From NCBI RefSeq assembly GCF_009796825.1, contig NZ_CP047030.1, forward strand, positions 2,496,001 to 2,560,000: 64,000 bases of DNA, in the 5' to 3' direction. The notes below the pieces were generated by a model. It did not search any database. It was not told the DNA's origin and saw only the letters and a program-made list of their open reading frames with translations. A program made the translations under genes and the position numbers. Positions 7,774 to 18,100 of this stretch are shown here, piece by piece (the stretch's first letter is position 1; the number at the start of each line of letters is the position of its first letter). This DNA is from Algibacter sp. L3A6. Lineage in GTDB: Bacteria; Bacteroidota; Bacteroidia; Flavobacteriales; Flavobacteriaceae.

Positions 7774-8748
7774 ATGAGCTTTTTTAAAAAAATATTTTCG
7801 TCGGATAAAAAGGAAACCCTTGATAAAGGATTAGAAAAAACTAAATCTAGTTTTTTTGGAAAACTAAGTAAAGCGGTAGCCGGAAAATCTAAAGTAGACG
7901 ACGAGGTTTTAGATAACCTTGAAGAAGTTCTTGTATCTAGTGATGTTGGTGTAAATACCACGCTTAAAGTTATAGAACGCATTGAAGAACGTGTTGCAAA
8001 GGACAAATACCTTGGTACTGATGAGCTTAATAAAATACTTCGTGAAGAAATTGCTGCTTTGTTAAGCGAAACAAATTCTGGAGAAGATACCGATTATACA
8101 ATACCTACTTTGCCAAAACAAGAAAATGGTAAAAAAACGCCTTATGTTTTAATGGTAGTTGGTGTTAATGGTGTTGGTAAAACAACAACTATTGGTAAGT
8201 TGGCTTATCAATTTAAAAAACAAGGTTTGAAGGTGGTTTTAGGTGCGGCAGATACGTTTCGCGCAGCAGCCATAGACCAATTACAAGTTTGGGCAGACCG
8301 TGTAGATGTACCAATGATTCGTCAGGAAATGGGAAGTGATCCTGCTTCTGTAGCGTTCGACGCATTAAAGTCTGGTGTTAATCAAGATGCCGATGTTATT
8401 ATTATTGATACAGCCGGACGTCTACACAACAAGATAAACTTAATGAATGAGCTTACCAAGGTAAAGCGCGTTATGCAAAAAGTTGTTGTAGATGCGCCTC
8501 ACGATGTGCTTTTAGTTTTAGATGGTTCTACAGGTCAAAATGCTTTTGAGCAAGCTAAGCAGTTTACAGCAGCTACAGAGGTTACATCTTTAGCCGTTAC
8601 CAAACTAGATGGTACGGCAAAAGGAGGAGTTGTTATTGGTATTTCCGATCAATTTAAAATTCCTGTAAAATATATTGGTGTTGGTGAAGGTATCGAAGAT
8701 TTACAAGTGTTCAATAAATATGAATTTGTAGATTCTTTTTTCAAATAG
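7774..8748 (+). CDS. ftsY: Signal recognition particle receptor FtsY
   Basis: A 324-aa SRP GTPase that docks ribosome-nascent-chain-SRP complexes at the inner membrane next to SecYEG. An N domain (~1-110) leads into the G domain: G1 GVNGVGKTTTIGKLA near 131-145, the insertion-box region DTFRAAAIDQLQVW near 161-174, G3 DTAGRLHNK near 210-218, G4 TKLDGTAKGG near 271-280. The acidic A domain of E. coli FtsY is almost absent; a short Lys/Phe-rich N terminus (MSFFKKIFSS) may serve as the membrane-binding helix. It follows rpmG-DUF4295 as usual in Bacteroidota. Confidence 0.97.
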   Translation: MSFFKKIFSSDKKETLDKGLEKTKSSFFGKLSKAVAGKSKVDDEVLDNLEEVLVSSDVGVNTTLKVIERIEERVAKDKYLGTDELNKILREEIAALLSETNSGEDTDYTIPTLPKQENGKKTPYVLMVVGVNGVGKTTTIGKLAYQFKKQGLKVVLGAADTFRAAAIDQLQVWADRVDVPMIRQEMGSDPASVAFDALKSGVNQDADVIIIDTAGRLHNKINLMNELTKVKRVMQKVVVDAPHDVLLVLDGSTGQNAFEQAKQFTAATEVTSLAVTKLDGTAKGGVVIGISDQFKIPVKYIGVGEGIEDLQVFNKYEFVDSFFK

Positions 8749-8751
8749 AAA

Positions 8752-10938
8752 TTATCTTTTTAGTGTAAAGTGTCCGGTGTAATTCTTGCCATCGGCACGT
8801 GTTACTACAAACCAATAATCTGAAGTTGGCATGTTTCTTCCATTATAACTGCCATCCCATGATGTGTTTTTATCTAAGGTTTTAAGTAGTTTTCCATATC
8901 TATCGTATATTTTTATATCTAAAGTTTCTTCCGTTTCGGAATACTTAATAGACCATGTGTCATGAAATCCATCTCCATTTGGCGTAAAGTATTTAGGTGC
9001 ATTTAATATGTAAACATTTTCTGTAATAGTACCACAACCATTTTTATCTCTTACGTAAATAGTGTATTCCCCTATTGGTAATCTTGTAAATACATTATCA
9101 TCTTGGTAGTTGGTGTCATCTAAAGAGAATTCATAATCTCCAAGACTTAAGTGAGATAAATTAACGGTTATTGAATTGTTAGTGTCGGTCCAATCTTCAA
9201 TTTCAATATTTTGAATAATGGCTTCGTTAGATAGTACGACTTCGAAATTTTTAGTTGTAGAGCAGGTGTAGGTGGCATAATCTTTAGTTACTGTTATGGA
9301 GTAACTGCCAATATTTGAAGTAGGAATATTTATAGTTTGTGTTGTTTCTCCGGTAGACCAAAGGTAAGTATTAAAACCATTTCCTGCATCTACCGTTATT
9401 TCATTGTCGTCTTCACATATACCTATAAAGTCTTGAATATCAATTATTGGAGTCGCTTGTAGCGAAACAGTTATTTCTGCTATTTGATAACAATGATCGG
9501 CCGAATCAATTCGAGCGTAAATTGTAGGGGTTTCTATATACCAATTATAACTAGTCGGTTCTGTAATATGTTGGTCTTCATAATAGTTTTCTGCTCCCGA
9601 TTGAGATGTGAAGAAATTGAAATTACAATCACTACAGTTGGTTAATAGAGCTTCGTAAATTGTAAAATCAATAACTTCTTCATCATCATTTAAATTATCA
9701 CAGACCACAACTGATATGTTATTTATGGCGAGTGTGGGCGATATTATGTTTACCAAAACAGCAAGTCTGTCATCACTTTCACAACCATTAATAGTTTCTT
9801 TTGCTGCGTAATAAGTAACTCCGTCGTTTAAACTTGTTTCCTCTGGTAAAATATTTCCTGCTATTTGGGCATCATACCAAATAGCAGTTGCGCTAACTTC
9901 AATATTCGCTATAGTTGGGTTTTGTGTAGTGCAAAATAACTGTTCGGCTTCACCGGTTAGGGCTTCTGGAGTTCCAATAATTTCTACTTCAAAATTATCT
10001 GAAGCAATTCTGCAAAAAGCAGAGTTTATGTAATTGCCGTTGGCAACAGTTAATCTATATAGAAATGTCCCGGGAGTGTTCGTGTCGAAAAACAGATAGT
10101 TTGGAGTGGTTTCGCCTGTAATATCTAGCCAAGTATCAGCATTGTCATCAGAAAGCTGCCATTGATATCGTGGATCGGTATATCCGGAAGAAACATCAGC
10201 TTGAAAAGTATAGTTTACACTTTCGTTTTGGCAAATAGATAAAGCTGTTGCAGCGTCGTTGTCAATAGAATTAATTATAGTTGGGCCACAAGGTCTAAAG
10301 CTAATATCATCTAATGCAATATCGTTACCAGGATGTGCGCTAGGCGCAGAGTTTAAAATGCTAATAACAACTTCCGCGTCAGCTCCCGATGTAAAAAAGA
10401 AGCCATATTGTAACCATGTTGGTGAAGATGTTTGGTTAATGTCTCCTGTGCTATAAAACCCTAAAATATTACCAGAAGTGTCACTAATTCTGAAGGTTAC
10501 ATTCGGGCTATATTGATCTGTAAGTCCTGCGTTGGGGTTCAATAAATTTATTAACCATGCTGAAAATTCATAAGTAGTATTCGGGCAAAGTCCTGAAACT
10601 GTTTTAGTGTAAAATACACCTTCATTTGCTATTACGGCGCTATTAATTACCATCATATATCCATTTGAATTACCAGTGTGGTCGTTAGTTACATGCCAGG
10701 CATTGGCTTTTAATCCGCTGGAAGAATTTACGATGGTGTACTCGCCTTCATCTAGCTCACCACTTGCTCTATAAGTAAATGCTGTAATGGCCGAACCTAA
10801 TGCGCTTCCTCTATTTGAGCCCGATCCGAAGTCGATTTCTACAATAGGGTCACCTAAACTACCTTCACATAATTGCGCGTGAGATTGGATGTAAATACAG
10901 AATATTGTAAGTAGAGAGAATATATGTTTCTTTTGCAA
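8752..10938 (-). CDS. T9SS type-B sorting-domain surface protein
   Basis: A 728-aa exported protein. A signal peptide ends SHAQ (~residue 21). It is followed by a jelly-roll-like domain (~25-215, ending LDDISFRPCGP), then several Ig-like/PKD-like segments with paired Cys, and a C-terminal gliding-motility-associated domain (FTPNGDGFHDTWSI near 650, then KIYDRYGKLL and a closing GHFTLKR). That last domain directs type IX secretion and surface attachment. The start is TTG at 10938: an in-frame TAA lies upstream with no ATG between, and the signal peptide needs this start. Function beyond being a surface protein is unknown. Confidence 0.88.
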   Translation of the reverse strand: MQKKHIFSLLTIFCIYIQSHAQLCEGSLGDPIVEIDFGSGSNRGSALGSAITAFTYRASGELDEGEYTIVNSSSGLKANAWHVTNDHTGNSNGYMMVINSAVIANEGVFYTKTVSGLCPNTTYEFSAWLINLLNPNAGLTDQYSPNVTFRISDTSGNILGFYSTGDINQTSSPTWLQYGFFFTSGADAEVVISILNSAPSAHPGNDIALDDISFRPCGPTIINSIDNDAATALSICQNESVNYTFQADVSSGYTDPRYQWQLSDDNADTWLDITGETTPNYLFFDTNTPGTFLYRLTVANGNYINSAFCRIASDNFEVEIIGTPEALTGEAEQLFCTTQNPTIANIEVSATAIWYDAQIAGNILPEETSLNDGVTYYAAKETINGCESDDRLAVLVNIISPTLAINNISVVVCDNLNDDEEVIDFTIYEALLTNCSDCNFNFFTSQSGAENYYEDQHITEPTSYNWYIETPTIYARIDSADHCYQIAEITVSLQATPIIDIQDFIGICEDDNEITVDAGNGFNTYLWSTGETTQTINIPTSNIGSYSITVTKDYATYTCSTTKNFEVVLSNEAIIQNIEIEDWTDTNNSITVNLSHLSLGDYEFSLDDTNYQDDNVFTRLPIGEYTIYVRDKNGCGTITENVYILNAPKYFTPNGDGFHDTWSIKYSETEETLDIKIYDRYGKLLKTLDKNTSWDGSYNGRNMPTSDYWFVVTRADGKNYTGHFTLKR

Positions 10939-11183
10939 AGTCTTTTCTTTAAACGAGTTTTTCAGCAGGAAGTATTAATAACAAAGTTTTATTAATACTT
11001 TACTTTTTAATACTTTGATTTAGTAATAACGTTTAGATGTGTTTTAGAAGAAAAACTTGCGTTTGAAGTTTTAATAGAGGCTTATGGATATTGTTAGTAA
11101 GTATTTATCAATTGTATTAATCAGACTGTTTAGATAAATAACAGTGTTCGTTTTATTTTTAAGATGAAGAAGATAGGTAAAGC

Positions 11184-12263
11184 TTACTCGATTAAAGCAT
11201 TGATTTTAGCCCATAACTCGTTATCAAAACTAGATAAGGCGAAATTTTCGCTATCGGCAGCGTTGCCCATTCTTACAATTACTAGTTTTTTACTTGGTAC
11301 AATATAAATTTTCTGATCGTTTTTACCTAAAGCGGCATACATATCATCAGGGGCATTTGGAATTAGTTTTCCATTAAACTCTAATTGACTTTGCGGTAAA
11401 TGGTAGCTCGATTTTCCGTTAAGCCACCATAAATAGCCATAAGCCTCATTAATGTTTTGCGAGGTATTAGTCGCTTCATTTAAAAAAGCTTCAGATATAA
11501 TTTGTGTTTCATCCCATGTTCCGTTGGTATACATTAAAAGTCCAAAGCGTGCCATACTTCGTGTGTTGCTCCAATAGACACTTAAATTATTGAGAGAAAT
11601 CCATTGACCACTCATACCTATTTTATCCTTAAGGTTTTCACTGAAATAAGTGTCCCAATTTTGGCCGGTTGCTGCGGCGACTACATCTTGTGTTTTTACA
11701 TAAACATTGTGGTAGGCCCAACGGGAGTTTGCATCCGCTATATATTGTAGGTTTTCTGGAGTTACATCGTCGCCCAAACTATCGTCCAAACCAGAACTCA
11801 TAGATAGTAAGTTTTTAGTTGAAATTAGGTTCTCTTTTTCTAAAGTCAAACTCGTCCAGCCAATTCCTAAATAGTCGGATACTTTAGTGTTTATATTTAA
11901 AAAATTTTGGTCTTGCGCTATTCCTGCGGTTGCTGTGGTCAACGTTTTTCCTGCACTTGCCCAGTACCAAGATTTTGTGCTGCTATGGTCGTTCATGTAG
12001 TGCTCAACTACAAGCTTACCATCATGTAAAATGATAAAGCTTTTACTATTTTTTTCTTCTAAGTAATCGAGTAGTGATTGTAGTTCGTTAGCGTTCCAGT
12101 TTAAATCGCTTATGGATTTTGTTTCCCAAACATCTGAACTTAAAGGAGGAAAATAGATGGGTTCAACAGTTGGGTTTTCTTCTATAATTGGATTGTTCTC
12201 AGAAGAACAATTCAAAATTAATAATACGAAAACTAGATTGATATGGCGTAAATACTTCATCAT
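11184..12263 (-). CDS. Serine hydrolase lipoprotein (beta-lactamase/class C family)
   Basis: A 359-aa lipoprotein: a hydrophobic leader ends LILNC, so Cys ~19 is the likely lipidation site. The mature part is a class C beta-lactamase-like (penicillin-binding fold) hydrolase: SxxK is SAGK (about residues 102-105) and the Tyr motif is YHN near 184. The C-terminal KTG-like element is not clear. Members include esterases, peptidases and lactamases, so the substrate is unknown. It is probably periplasmic. It stands alone between the T9SS-B protein and rimO. Confidence 0.82.
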   Translation of the reverse strand: MMKYLRHINLVFVLLILNCSSENNPIIEENPTVEPIYFPPLSSDVWETKSISDLNWNANELQSLLDYLEEKNSKSFIILHDGKLVVEHYMNDHSSTKSWYWASAGKTLTTATAGIAQDQNFLNINTKVSDYLGIGWTSLTLEKENLISTKNLLSMSSGLDDSLGDDVTPENLQYIADANSRWAYHNVYVKTQDVVAAATGQNWDTYFSENLKDKIGMSGQWISLNNLSVYWSNTRSMARFGLLMYTNGTWDETQIISEAFLNEATNTSQNINEAYGYLWWLNGKSSYHLPQSQLEFNGKLIPNAPDDMYAALGKNDQKIYIVPSKKLVIVRMGNAADSENFALSSFDNELWAKINALIE

Positions 12264-12365
12264 AGTAAATTTAATAATTTAGACTGTAAAACGGACTATT
12301 GGTTTAATCTAAATTTCTATTGGTGTTATTCTTCAATCATTCCTAGTAAATCAATCCGCATTGCG

Positions 12366-12373
12366 TATCTTTG
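12366..12373 (+). promoter_or_regulatory. -7 box (TATCTTTG) for rimO
   Basis: TATCTTTG followed by CAC is a typical Bacteroidota -7 site. It lies inside the longest possible rimO frame, so translation must begin downstream at the ATG at 12391. The -33 region has no clear TTG. Confidence 0.6.
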
Positions 12374-12390
12374 CACACTTAATTTTTGGT

Positions 12391-13695
12391 ATGAGAACAA
12401 AGACACTTAAAAAGAACAAAATCAACGTAGTAACACTAGGCTGTAGTAAAAATGTTTACGATAGCGAAGTGCTTATGGGGCAACTTAAAGCCAGCGGAAA
12501 AGATGTTGTACATGAAGAAGAAGGTAATATTGTGGTTATAAATACCTGCGGTTTTATCAATAATGCGAAGGAAGAAAGTGTAAATACTATTCTTGAATAC
12601 GTACAGAAAAAAAACGATGGCGATGTAGATAAAGTCTTTGTTACCGGTTGTTTAAGTGAACGTTATAAGCCAGATTTGATAAAAGAAATCCCTAATGTGG
12701 ATGAGTATTTTGGAACTACTGAGTTACCAGGATTACTAAAAGCTTTGGGTGCCGATTACCGACACGAATTAATTGGTGAGCGTTTAACAACAACGCCAAA
12801 AAACTATGCTTACTTAAAAATTGCAGAAGGTTGCGATAGACCATGTTCTTTTTGTGCCATTCCTTTAATGCGCGGTAAACATAAAAGTACACCTATTGAA
12901 GATTTGGTTACCGAATCGGAAAAACTAGCAGCTAAAGGTGTTAAAGAATTGATATTAATTGCCCAAGATTTAACGTATTACGGACTTGATATTTATAAAA
13001 AACGAAACTTAGCAGAGCTATTAGAGGCTTTAGTAAAAGTAGAAGGTATCGAGTGGATTCGTTTACATTACGCATTTCCAACAGGCTTTCCGTTAGACGT
13101 TTTAGATGTTATGAAACGCGAACCTAAAGTTTGTAATTATTTAGATATTCCGTTGCAGCATATTTCAGACTCTGTTTTAAAAAGTATGCGTCGTGGTACT
13201 AATAAAGCAAAAACGACTAAGTTAATTGGTCAGTTTAGAGAAGCTGTGCCAGAAATGACAATTAGAACAACGTTAATTGTTGGGTATCCTGGTGAAACAG
13301 AAGAGAATTTCCAAGAGTTAAAACAATGGGTTAGCGATATGCGTTTTGAGCGTTTAGGTTGTTTTACTTATTCTCATGAAGAAAATACACATGCTTACAC
13401 TTTAGAGGACGATGTGCCAGAAGAGGTTAAAGTTGATAGAGCAAACCAAATTATGGAAATTCAATCTCAAATTTCTTGGGAACTGAATCAACATAAAATA
13501 GGAGAGACTTTTAAAGTAGTTATCGATAGAAAAGAAGGTAATTATTTTGTTGGTCGTACTGAGTTTGATTCTCCAGATGTAGATAACGAAGTATTAATCG
13601 ATGCATCTAAATGTTATTTAAAAACAGGTGAATTTGCAACTGTAAAAGTAACAGAAGCAGAAGATTTTGATTTATATGCTGAAGTAGTTCTTTAG
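12391..13695 (+). CDS. rimO: Ribosomal protein S12 (uS12) methylthiotransferase RimO
   Basis: A radical-SAM enzyme that methylthiolates a conserved Asp of ribosomal protein uS12. The N-terminal UPF0004 domain has its three Cys (LGCSKN, NTCGF, TGCLSE); the radical-SAM CxxxCxxC is GCDRPCSFC; the C-terminal ~65 residues form the TRAM domain. I start at the ATG at 12391 (434 aa); an upstream in-frame TTG at 12361 would overlap the -7 promoter box and adds nothing conserved. The M23-peptidase gene follows 18 bases later and may share the transcript. Confidence 0.96.
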   Translation: MRTKTLKKNKINVVTLGCSKNVYDSEVLMGQLKASGKDVVHEEEGNIVVINTCGFINNAKEESVNTILEYVQKKNDGDVDKVFVTGCLSERYKPDLIKEIPNVDEYFGTTELPGLLKALGADYRHELIGERLTTTPKNYAYLKIAEGCDRPCSFCAIPLMRGKHKSTPIEDLVTESEKLAAKGVKELILIAQDLTYYGLDIYKKRNLAELLEALVKVEGIEWIRLHYAFPTGFPLDVLDVMKREPKVCNYLDIPLQHISDSVLKSMRRGTNKAKTTKLIGQFREAVPEMTIRTTLIVGYPGETEENFQELKQWVSDMRFERLGCFTYSHEENTHAYTLEDDVPEEVKVDRANQIMEIQSQISWELNQHKIGETFKVVIDRKEGNYFVGRTEFDSPDVDNEVLIDASKCYLKTGEFATVKVTEAEDFDLYAEVVL

Positions 13696-13713
13696 TTTCT
13701 AAGTATTGGTACG

Positions 13714-14400
13714 ATGAAGGATATCAATTTTTTGAAATTTCTAAGAGATTTATGTGCTGAAAGCATGTCTGTTTTGGATGCTAATATTCCGAAATCTAAA
13801 TATATACCAATAAGTTTATCTGAATCTAACGACGTTCTAAATGTCATAGATGTATCATCTTCTAATATATTAGCTGATTTTGTAAACACCCATATTAAAA
13901 ACCATAAGGCTGAAGTAGCTTATGGCGGTTATTTAGAGGTGAGAAACATTTATAAGCGTAGTACGCATTTTAGCAGTCAAGCTGAAGAAGAACGTAATAT
14001 CCACTTAGGCGTCGATTTATGGAGTCCCATTGGAACGTCTATTTTTACACCGTTTGATTCCGTAGTGCATAGCTTTAACAATAATGAGAACTTTGGAGAT
14101 TACGGACCAACCATTATATTAAAGCATACTTTACAAAATGTTGATTTTTATACTCTTTACGGGCATTTAAGTTTGGCTTCCATTGATAATCTTGAAGTTG
14201 GAGAAGTTTTCAAGCAAGCTGATAAAATAGCCGAATTGGGTGATGCTTCTGTAAATGGTGATTATCCTCCGCATTTACATTTTCAGATTATAAAAGATAT
14301 TCAAGATTATAAAGGTGATTACCCGGGAGTTTGTTCTAAAACGGATTTGGCGTTTTATGAGCGTAATTGTCCGGACCCTAAGTTAATACTTAACTTATAG
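13714..14400 (+). CDS. M23-family metallopeptidase-like protein without a visible signal peptide
   Basis: 228 aa with an intact LytM/M23 zinc site: HLGVD (HxxxD, about residues 99-103) and HLH (HxH, about 187-189), both in the usual context (GVDLWSPIGT; PPHLHFQI). M23 enzymes cut peptidoglycan cross-bridges and usually carry a signal peptide or membrane anchor. Here the N terminus (MKDINFLKFLRDLCAE) is not a signal sequence, so the protein looks cytoplasmic or is exported another way. It follows rimO by 18 bases. Peptidoglycan cleavage is a family inference. Confidence 0.8.
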   Translation: MKDINFLKFLRDLCAESMSVLDANIPKSKYIPISLSESNDVLNVIDVSSSNILADFVNTHIKNHKAEVAYGGYLEVRNIYKRSTHFSSQAEEERNIHLGVDLWSPIGTSIFTPFDSVVHSFNNNENFGDYGPTIILKHTLQNVDFYTLYGHLSLASIDNLEVGEVFKQADKIAELGDASVNGDYPPHLHFQIIKDIQDYKGDYPGVCSKTDLAFYERNCPDPKLILNL

Positions 14401-14416
14401 CCTTCCAAAACATAAC

Positions 14417-14839
14417 TTATTGATCCACAAAATTCTCGCGTAAAAGTGTTGCAACTTCAGGTAGATGTTTAATTAATTCTTCAATCACTTCAGGGTCGGT
14501 TAAGTCGGTTCTAAAACCTGGTAACATACTTAATTCGGCATCATCAAAGTCAACGCAACCCATAGCCCAATTAGTAAAAAGGCGATCTTCTGTTGTGCTA
14601 TCGTGAATAATTTTTAAATCTTTATGACGGGTATCTCTGCGTAAACGAACCAAAAGGTCATCTATTACTCCATGTTCGCCTTCTATTATTTGAAGAAAAT
14701 AACCATGTTTATGCATTAAAACGCCGCTAATATTATCAATTGAATTAAAGCCCCGAGAGTCATGCAGTAGGTCTAGTAACTGGCGCTTTGTGAATTGCTC
14801 TACAGCTTGACTAGAGTAGATAAGGCGGCGTATTGTCAT
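14417..14839 (-). CDS. BLUF-domain blue-light photoreceptor (stand-alone)
   Basis: A 140-aa protein that is essentially a BLUF domain, binding FAD noncovalently and sensing blue light by a hydrogen-bond rearrangement. The key residues are visible: Tyr8 (RRLIYSS), Asn36 (DNISGVL), Gln50 (YFLQIIEGE), Trp91 and Met93 (NWAMG). Tyr8, Gln50, Trp91 and Met93 fall at the same numbers as in cyanobacterial PixD. I start at the ATG at 14839; the longer frame adds 23 residues before the conserved beta-strand. There is no output domain, so it likely acts through a partner protein not identifiable here. Confidence 0.9.
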   Translation of the reverse strand: MTIRRLIYSSQAVEQFTKRQLLDLLHDSRGFNSIDNISGVLMHKHGYFLQIIEGEHGVIDDLLVRLRRDTRHKDLKIIHDSTTEDRLFTNWAMGCVDFDDAELSMLPGFRTDLTDPEVIEELIKHLPEVATLLRENFVDQ

Positions 14840-14913
14840 ATTAAATATATATGAAGTTATTAATTCTAAAGTGCATATGGAATTTCGTTTAGGGCACGTA
14901 ATCCACACGTATA

Positions 14914-14944
14914 CAAACGTATGCTTTTTTTCTTACAATGTCAA
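14914..14944 (-). promoter_or_regulatory. Promoter of the BLUF gene (TTG-N20-TACGTTTG, minus strand)
   Basis: On the minus strand, TACGTTTG (complement of 14914-14921) is preceded by TTG (complement of 14942-14944) with a 20-base spacer, near the Bacteroidota optimum. The leader to the BLUF ATG is about 70 bases. The CGTAT motif repeats beside the -7 box. Confidence 0.55.
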
Positions 14945-15030
14945 TATTCAATTTCATTTTTATATGATAGGTTCTAAACGGTTAAATTTTTAGTTTTCTT
15001 TTAGTTGATGATCAAATTATATGTTTAAAA

Positions 15031-15063
15031 CAAAAAAAGTCCCAACAGTTTTCTGTTGGGACT
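15031..15063 (-). terminator. Terminator of secA
   Basis: An 11-bp stem (AGTCCCAACAG / CTGTTGGGACT, 15038-15063) with a TTTT loop. Read on the minus strand it is followed by a run of seven T, just downstream of the secA stop. Confidence 0.88.
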
Positions 15064-15101
15064 TTTTAATATTATAGGATTCCTTTTTTTAGGAATTGAG
15101 A

Positions 15102-18100
15102 TTATTCTTCAACAATAACCCATTCACCTTTGGCTAATAAAGGTTCAGCTTGTTTAAATTTTACTGTTTTATTTTCACCGTTCATTACGTTTTTAATAGT
15201 AACACGATCGTTTCTACCAATTTTTGGTTGATCACGCACTATCGTTTCTGTAACTTGTTGCTGTTGCGATTGTGTATTTCCAGCAGCTCTGCTTTGTGCA
15301 GAACGTTCGTCTAAATTAGGAATTTCCTCTTTTTGAGTATTCAAGTTTTCCTGTTTTCTATCGCGAGCTTCTTGAATCGTGTTTTGTGTTTCCTGAGGTA
15401 ATTCACCTTTAAATAAGAATGAAATTACATCTTTATTCACTTCATCAATCATGGCTTTAAACAATTCGAAAGCTTCGAATTTATAGATAAGTAACGGGTC
15501 TTTTTGTTCGTGCACTGCTAATTGTACCGATTGCTTAAGTTCGTCCATTTTGCGTAAATGCGTTTTCCAAGCATCATCAATAATGGCTAAAGTAATGTTC
15601 TTCTCGAAATCTGTAATTAATTGTTTTCCTTGAGTTTCGTATGCTTTTTCTAAATCGGTAACAACATTTAGTGTTTTAATTCCATCGGTAAAAGGCACCA
15701 CAATACGCTTAAATTTATCGCCTTGAGTTTCAAATACGTTTTTAATAACAGGGAATGCACTTTCTGCATTACGCATCATTTTTTCTTTGTAATTCTCAAA
15801 TGCCGCTTTGTAAATTTTAGCAGTAATATCTTGAGCAGCAAGTTTTCCGAATTCAGCTTCGGTTACTGGAGAGCTCATTGAGAAATAACGAATTAATTCG
15901 AATTCGAAATTTTTAAAATCGCTAGCAGCTTTGTTCGTTTCAACAATACCTTCCGATGTATCGAAAATCATATTTGCTAAATCTACACGTAAACGTTCTC
16001 CAAATAATGCATGGTGACGACGTTTATAAACAACTTCACGTTGCGCGTTCATAACATCATCATATTCTAATAAACGCTTACGAACTCCAAATTGATTTTC
16101 TTCAACTTTTTTCTGTGCACGCTCAATAGACTTAGAAATCATAGAATGCTGAATCACTTCACCTTCTTGTAATCCCATTTTATCCATCATTTTGGCAATA
16201 CGCTCACTACCAAACAATCTCATTAAATTATCTTCTAGAGATACATAAAATTGAGAACTTCCTGGATCTCCTTGACGACCGGCACGACCACGTAACTGTC
16301 TGTCTACACGACGAGAATCGTGACGTTCTGTACCAACAATTGCTAAACCTCCAGCAGCTTTAACCTCGGCAGATAATTTAATATCGGTACCACGACCAGC
16401 CATATTGGTTGCGATAGTTACTTGTCCAGATTTACCAGCCTGATCTACAATATCAGCCTCTTTTTTATGTTGTTTCGCGTTTAATACATTGTGAGGTATT
16501 TTACGAATGCTAAGCATTTTACCAAGCAATTCACTAATTTCTACCGATGTTGTACCAATTAAAACTGGGCGTCCAGCTTCTGCTAATTTGGTAACATCAT
16601 CAATAACCGCATTGTATTTTTCACGCTTAGTTTTATAAACTAAATCTTCTTTATCATCACGAGCAATAGGGCGGTTGGTTGGTATTTCTACAACATCCAA
16701 TTCGTAAATTTCCCAGAACTCACCAGCTTCTGTAACAGCTGTACCCGTCATACCACTTAGTTTGCGGTACATTCTAAAGTAATTTTGTAGTGTTACCGTT
16801 GCAAAAGTTTGGGTAGCATCTTCAATTTTTACATTTTCTTTAGCTTCAATCGCTTGGTGTAACCCATCAGAGTAACGACGGCCATCCATAATACGCCCCG
16901 TTTGCTCATCTACAATCATTACTTTATTTTCCATCACCACATATTGGGTGTCTTTTTCAAATAAAGCATAAGCTTTTAAAAGCTGATTTAAGGTATGAAT
17001 ACGTTCGGATTTTACACCAAAATCTTTATATAAATCCTCTTTTTGTTCAGCCTCGTCTTCTTTAGAAAGACCTTGACTTTCAATTTTAGCAATTTCAAGT
17101 CCAATTTCTGGTAAGATGAAGAAATCTGGGTTATCCTTTCCAGAAATATACTCAACTCCTTTATCTGTTAATTCAACCTGGTTGTTTTTCTCTTCAATTA
17201 CATAGTACAATTCCTCATCAACCTTTGGCATTTCACGGTTGTTATCTGCCATGAAATAGTTTTCGGTTTTTTGTAATAATTGTTTAACACCTTCTTCAGA
17301 TAAAAACTTAATAAGGGCTTTGTTTTTTGGAATACCACGATAAACACGTAGTAATTTTAAACCACCTTCTTTAGTATCTCCATCTTTAATAAGTTTTTTA
17401 GCTTCTGCTAAAACACCTGTTAAATACTTACGTTGTACCGTTACAATATCGTCAACCTTTGGCTTAAGTTCTGTAAATTCGTGACGCTCACCTTGTGGTA
17501 TTGGACCAGAAATAATTAACGGCGTACGCGCATCATCAACTAAAACCGAATCCACCTCATCTACAATAGCGTAGTGGTGTGGGCGTTGTACTAAATCGTC
17601 TGGCGAATGTGCCATGTTATCACGTAAGTAATCGAAACCAAATTCGTTATTAGTACCATAAGTAATATCGGCATTGTAAGCCGCTTTACGTTCTGGCGAG
17701 TTTGGTTTAAAATAATCTATACAAGCAACGCTTAAACCATGGAACTCAAAAATTGGAGCCATCCACGCGCTATCACGTTTTGCTAAGTAATCGTTCACCG
17801 TTACTAAATGCACACCTTTACCAGCAAGTGCATTTAAGTAAACAGGTAGGGTTGCAACTAATGTTTTACCTTCACCCGTTTGCATTTCTGCAATTTTACC
17901 TTGGTGCATAGCAATACCACCAATAAGTTGCACATCATAATGCACCATATCCCAAGTAATAGCTTTTCCTGCAGCATCCCAAGAGTTTGCCCAAGTAGCT
18001 TGGTCGCCTTCTAGACTAACATAAGCTTTATCGGCAGAAATAGATCTATCGAACTCACTAGCGGTAACAGAAATTTGTGTGTTTTTTGTAAAACGTTTTG

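Noticed and set aside
12361..12390. Upstream TTG start for rimO giving ten extra residues
   Set aside because: The stretch contains the -7 promoter box TATCTTTG and nothing conserved.
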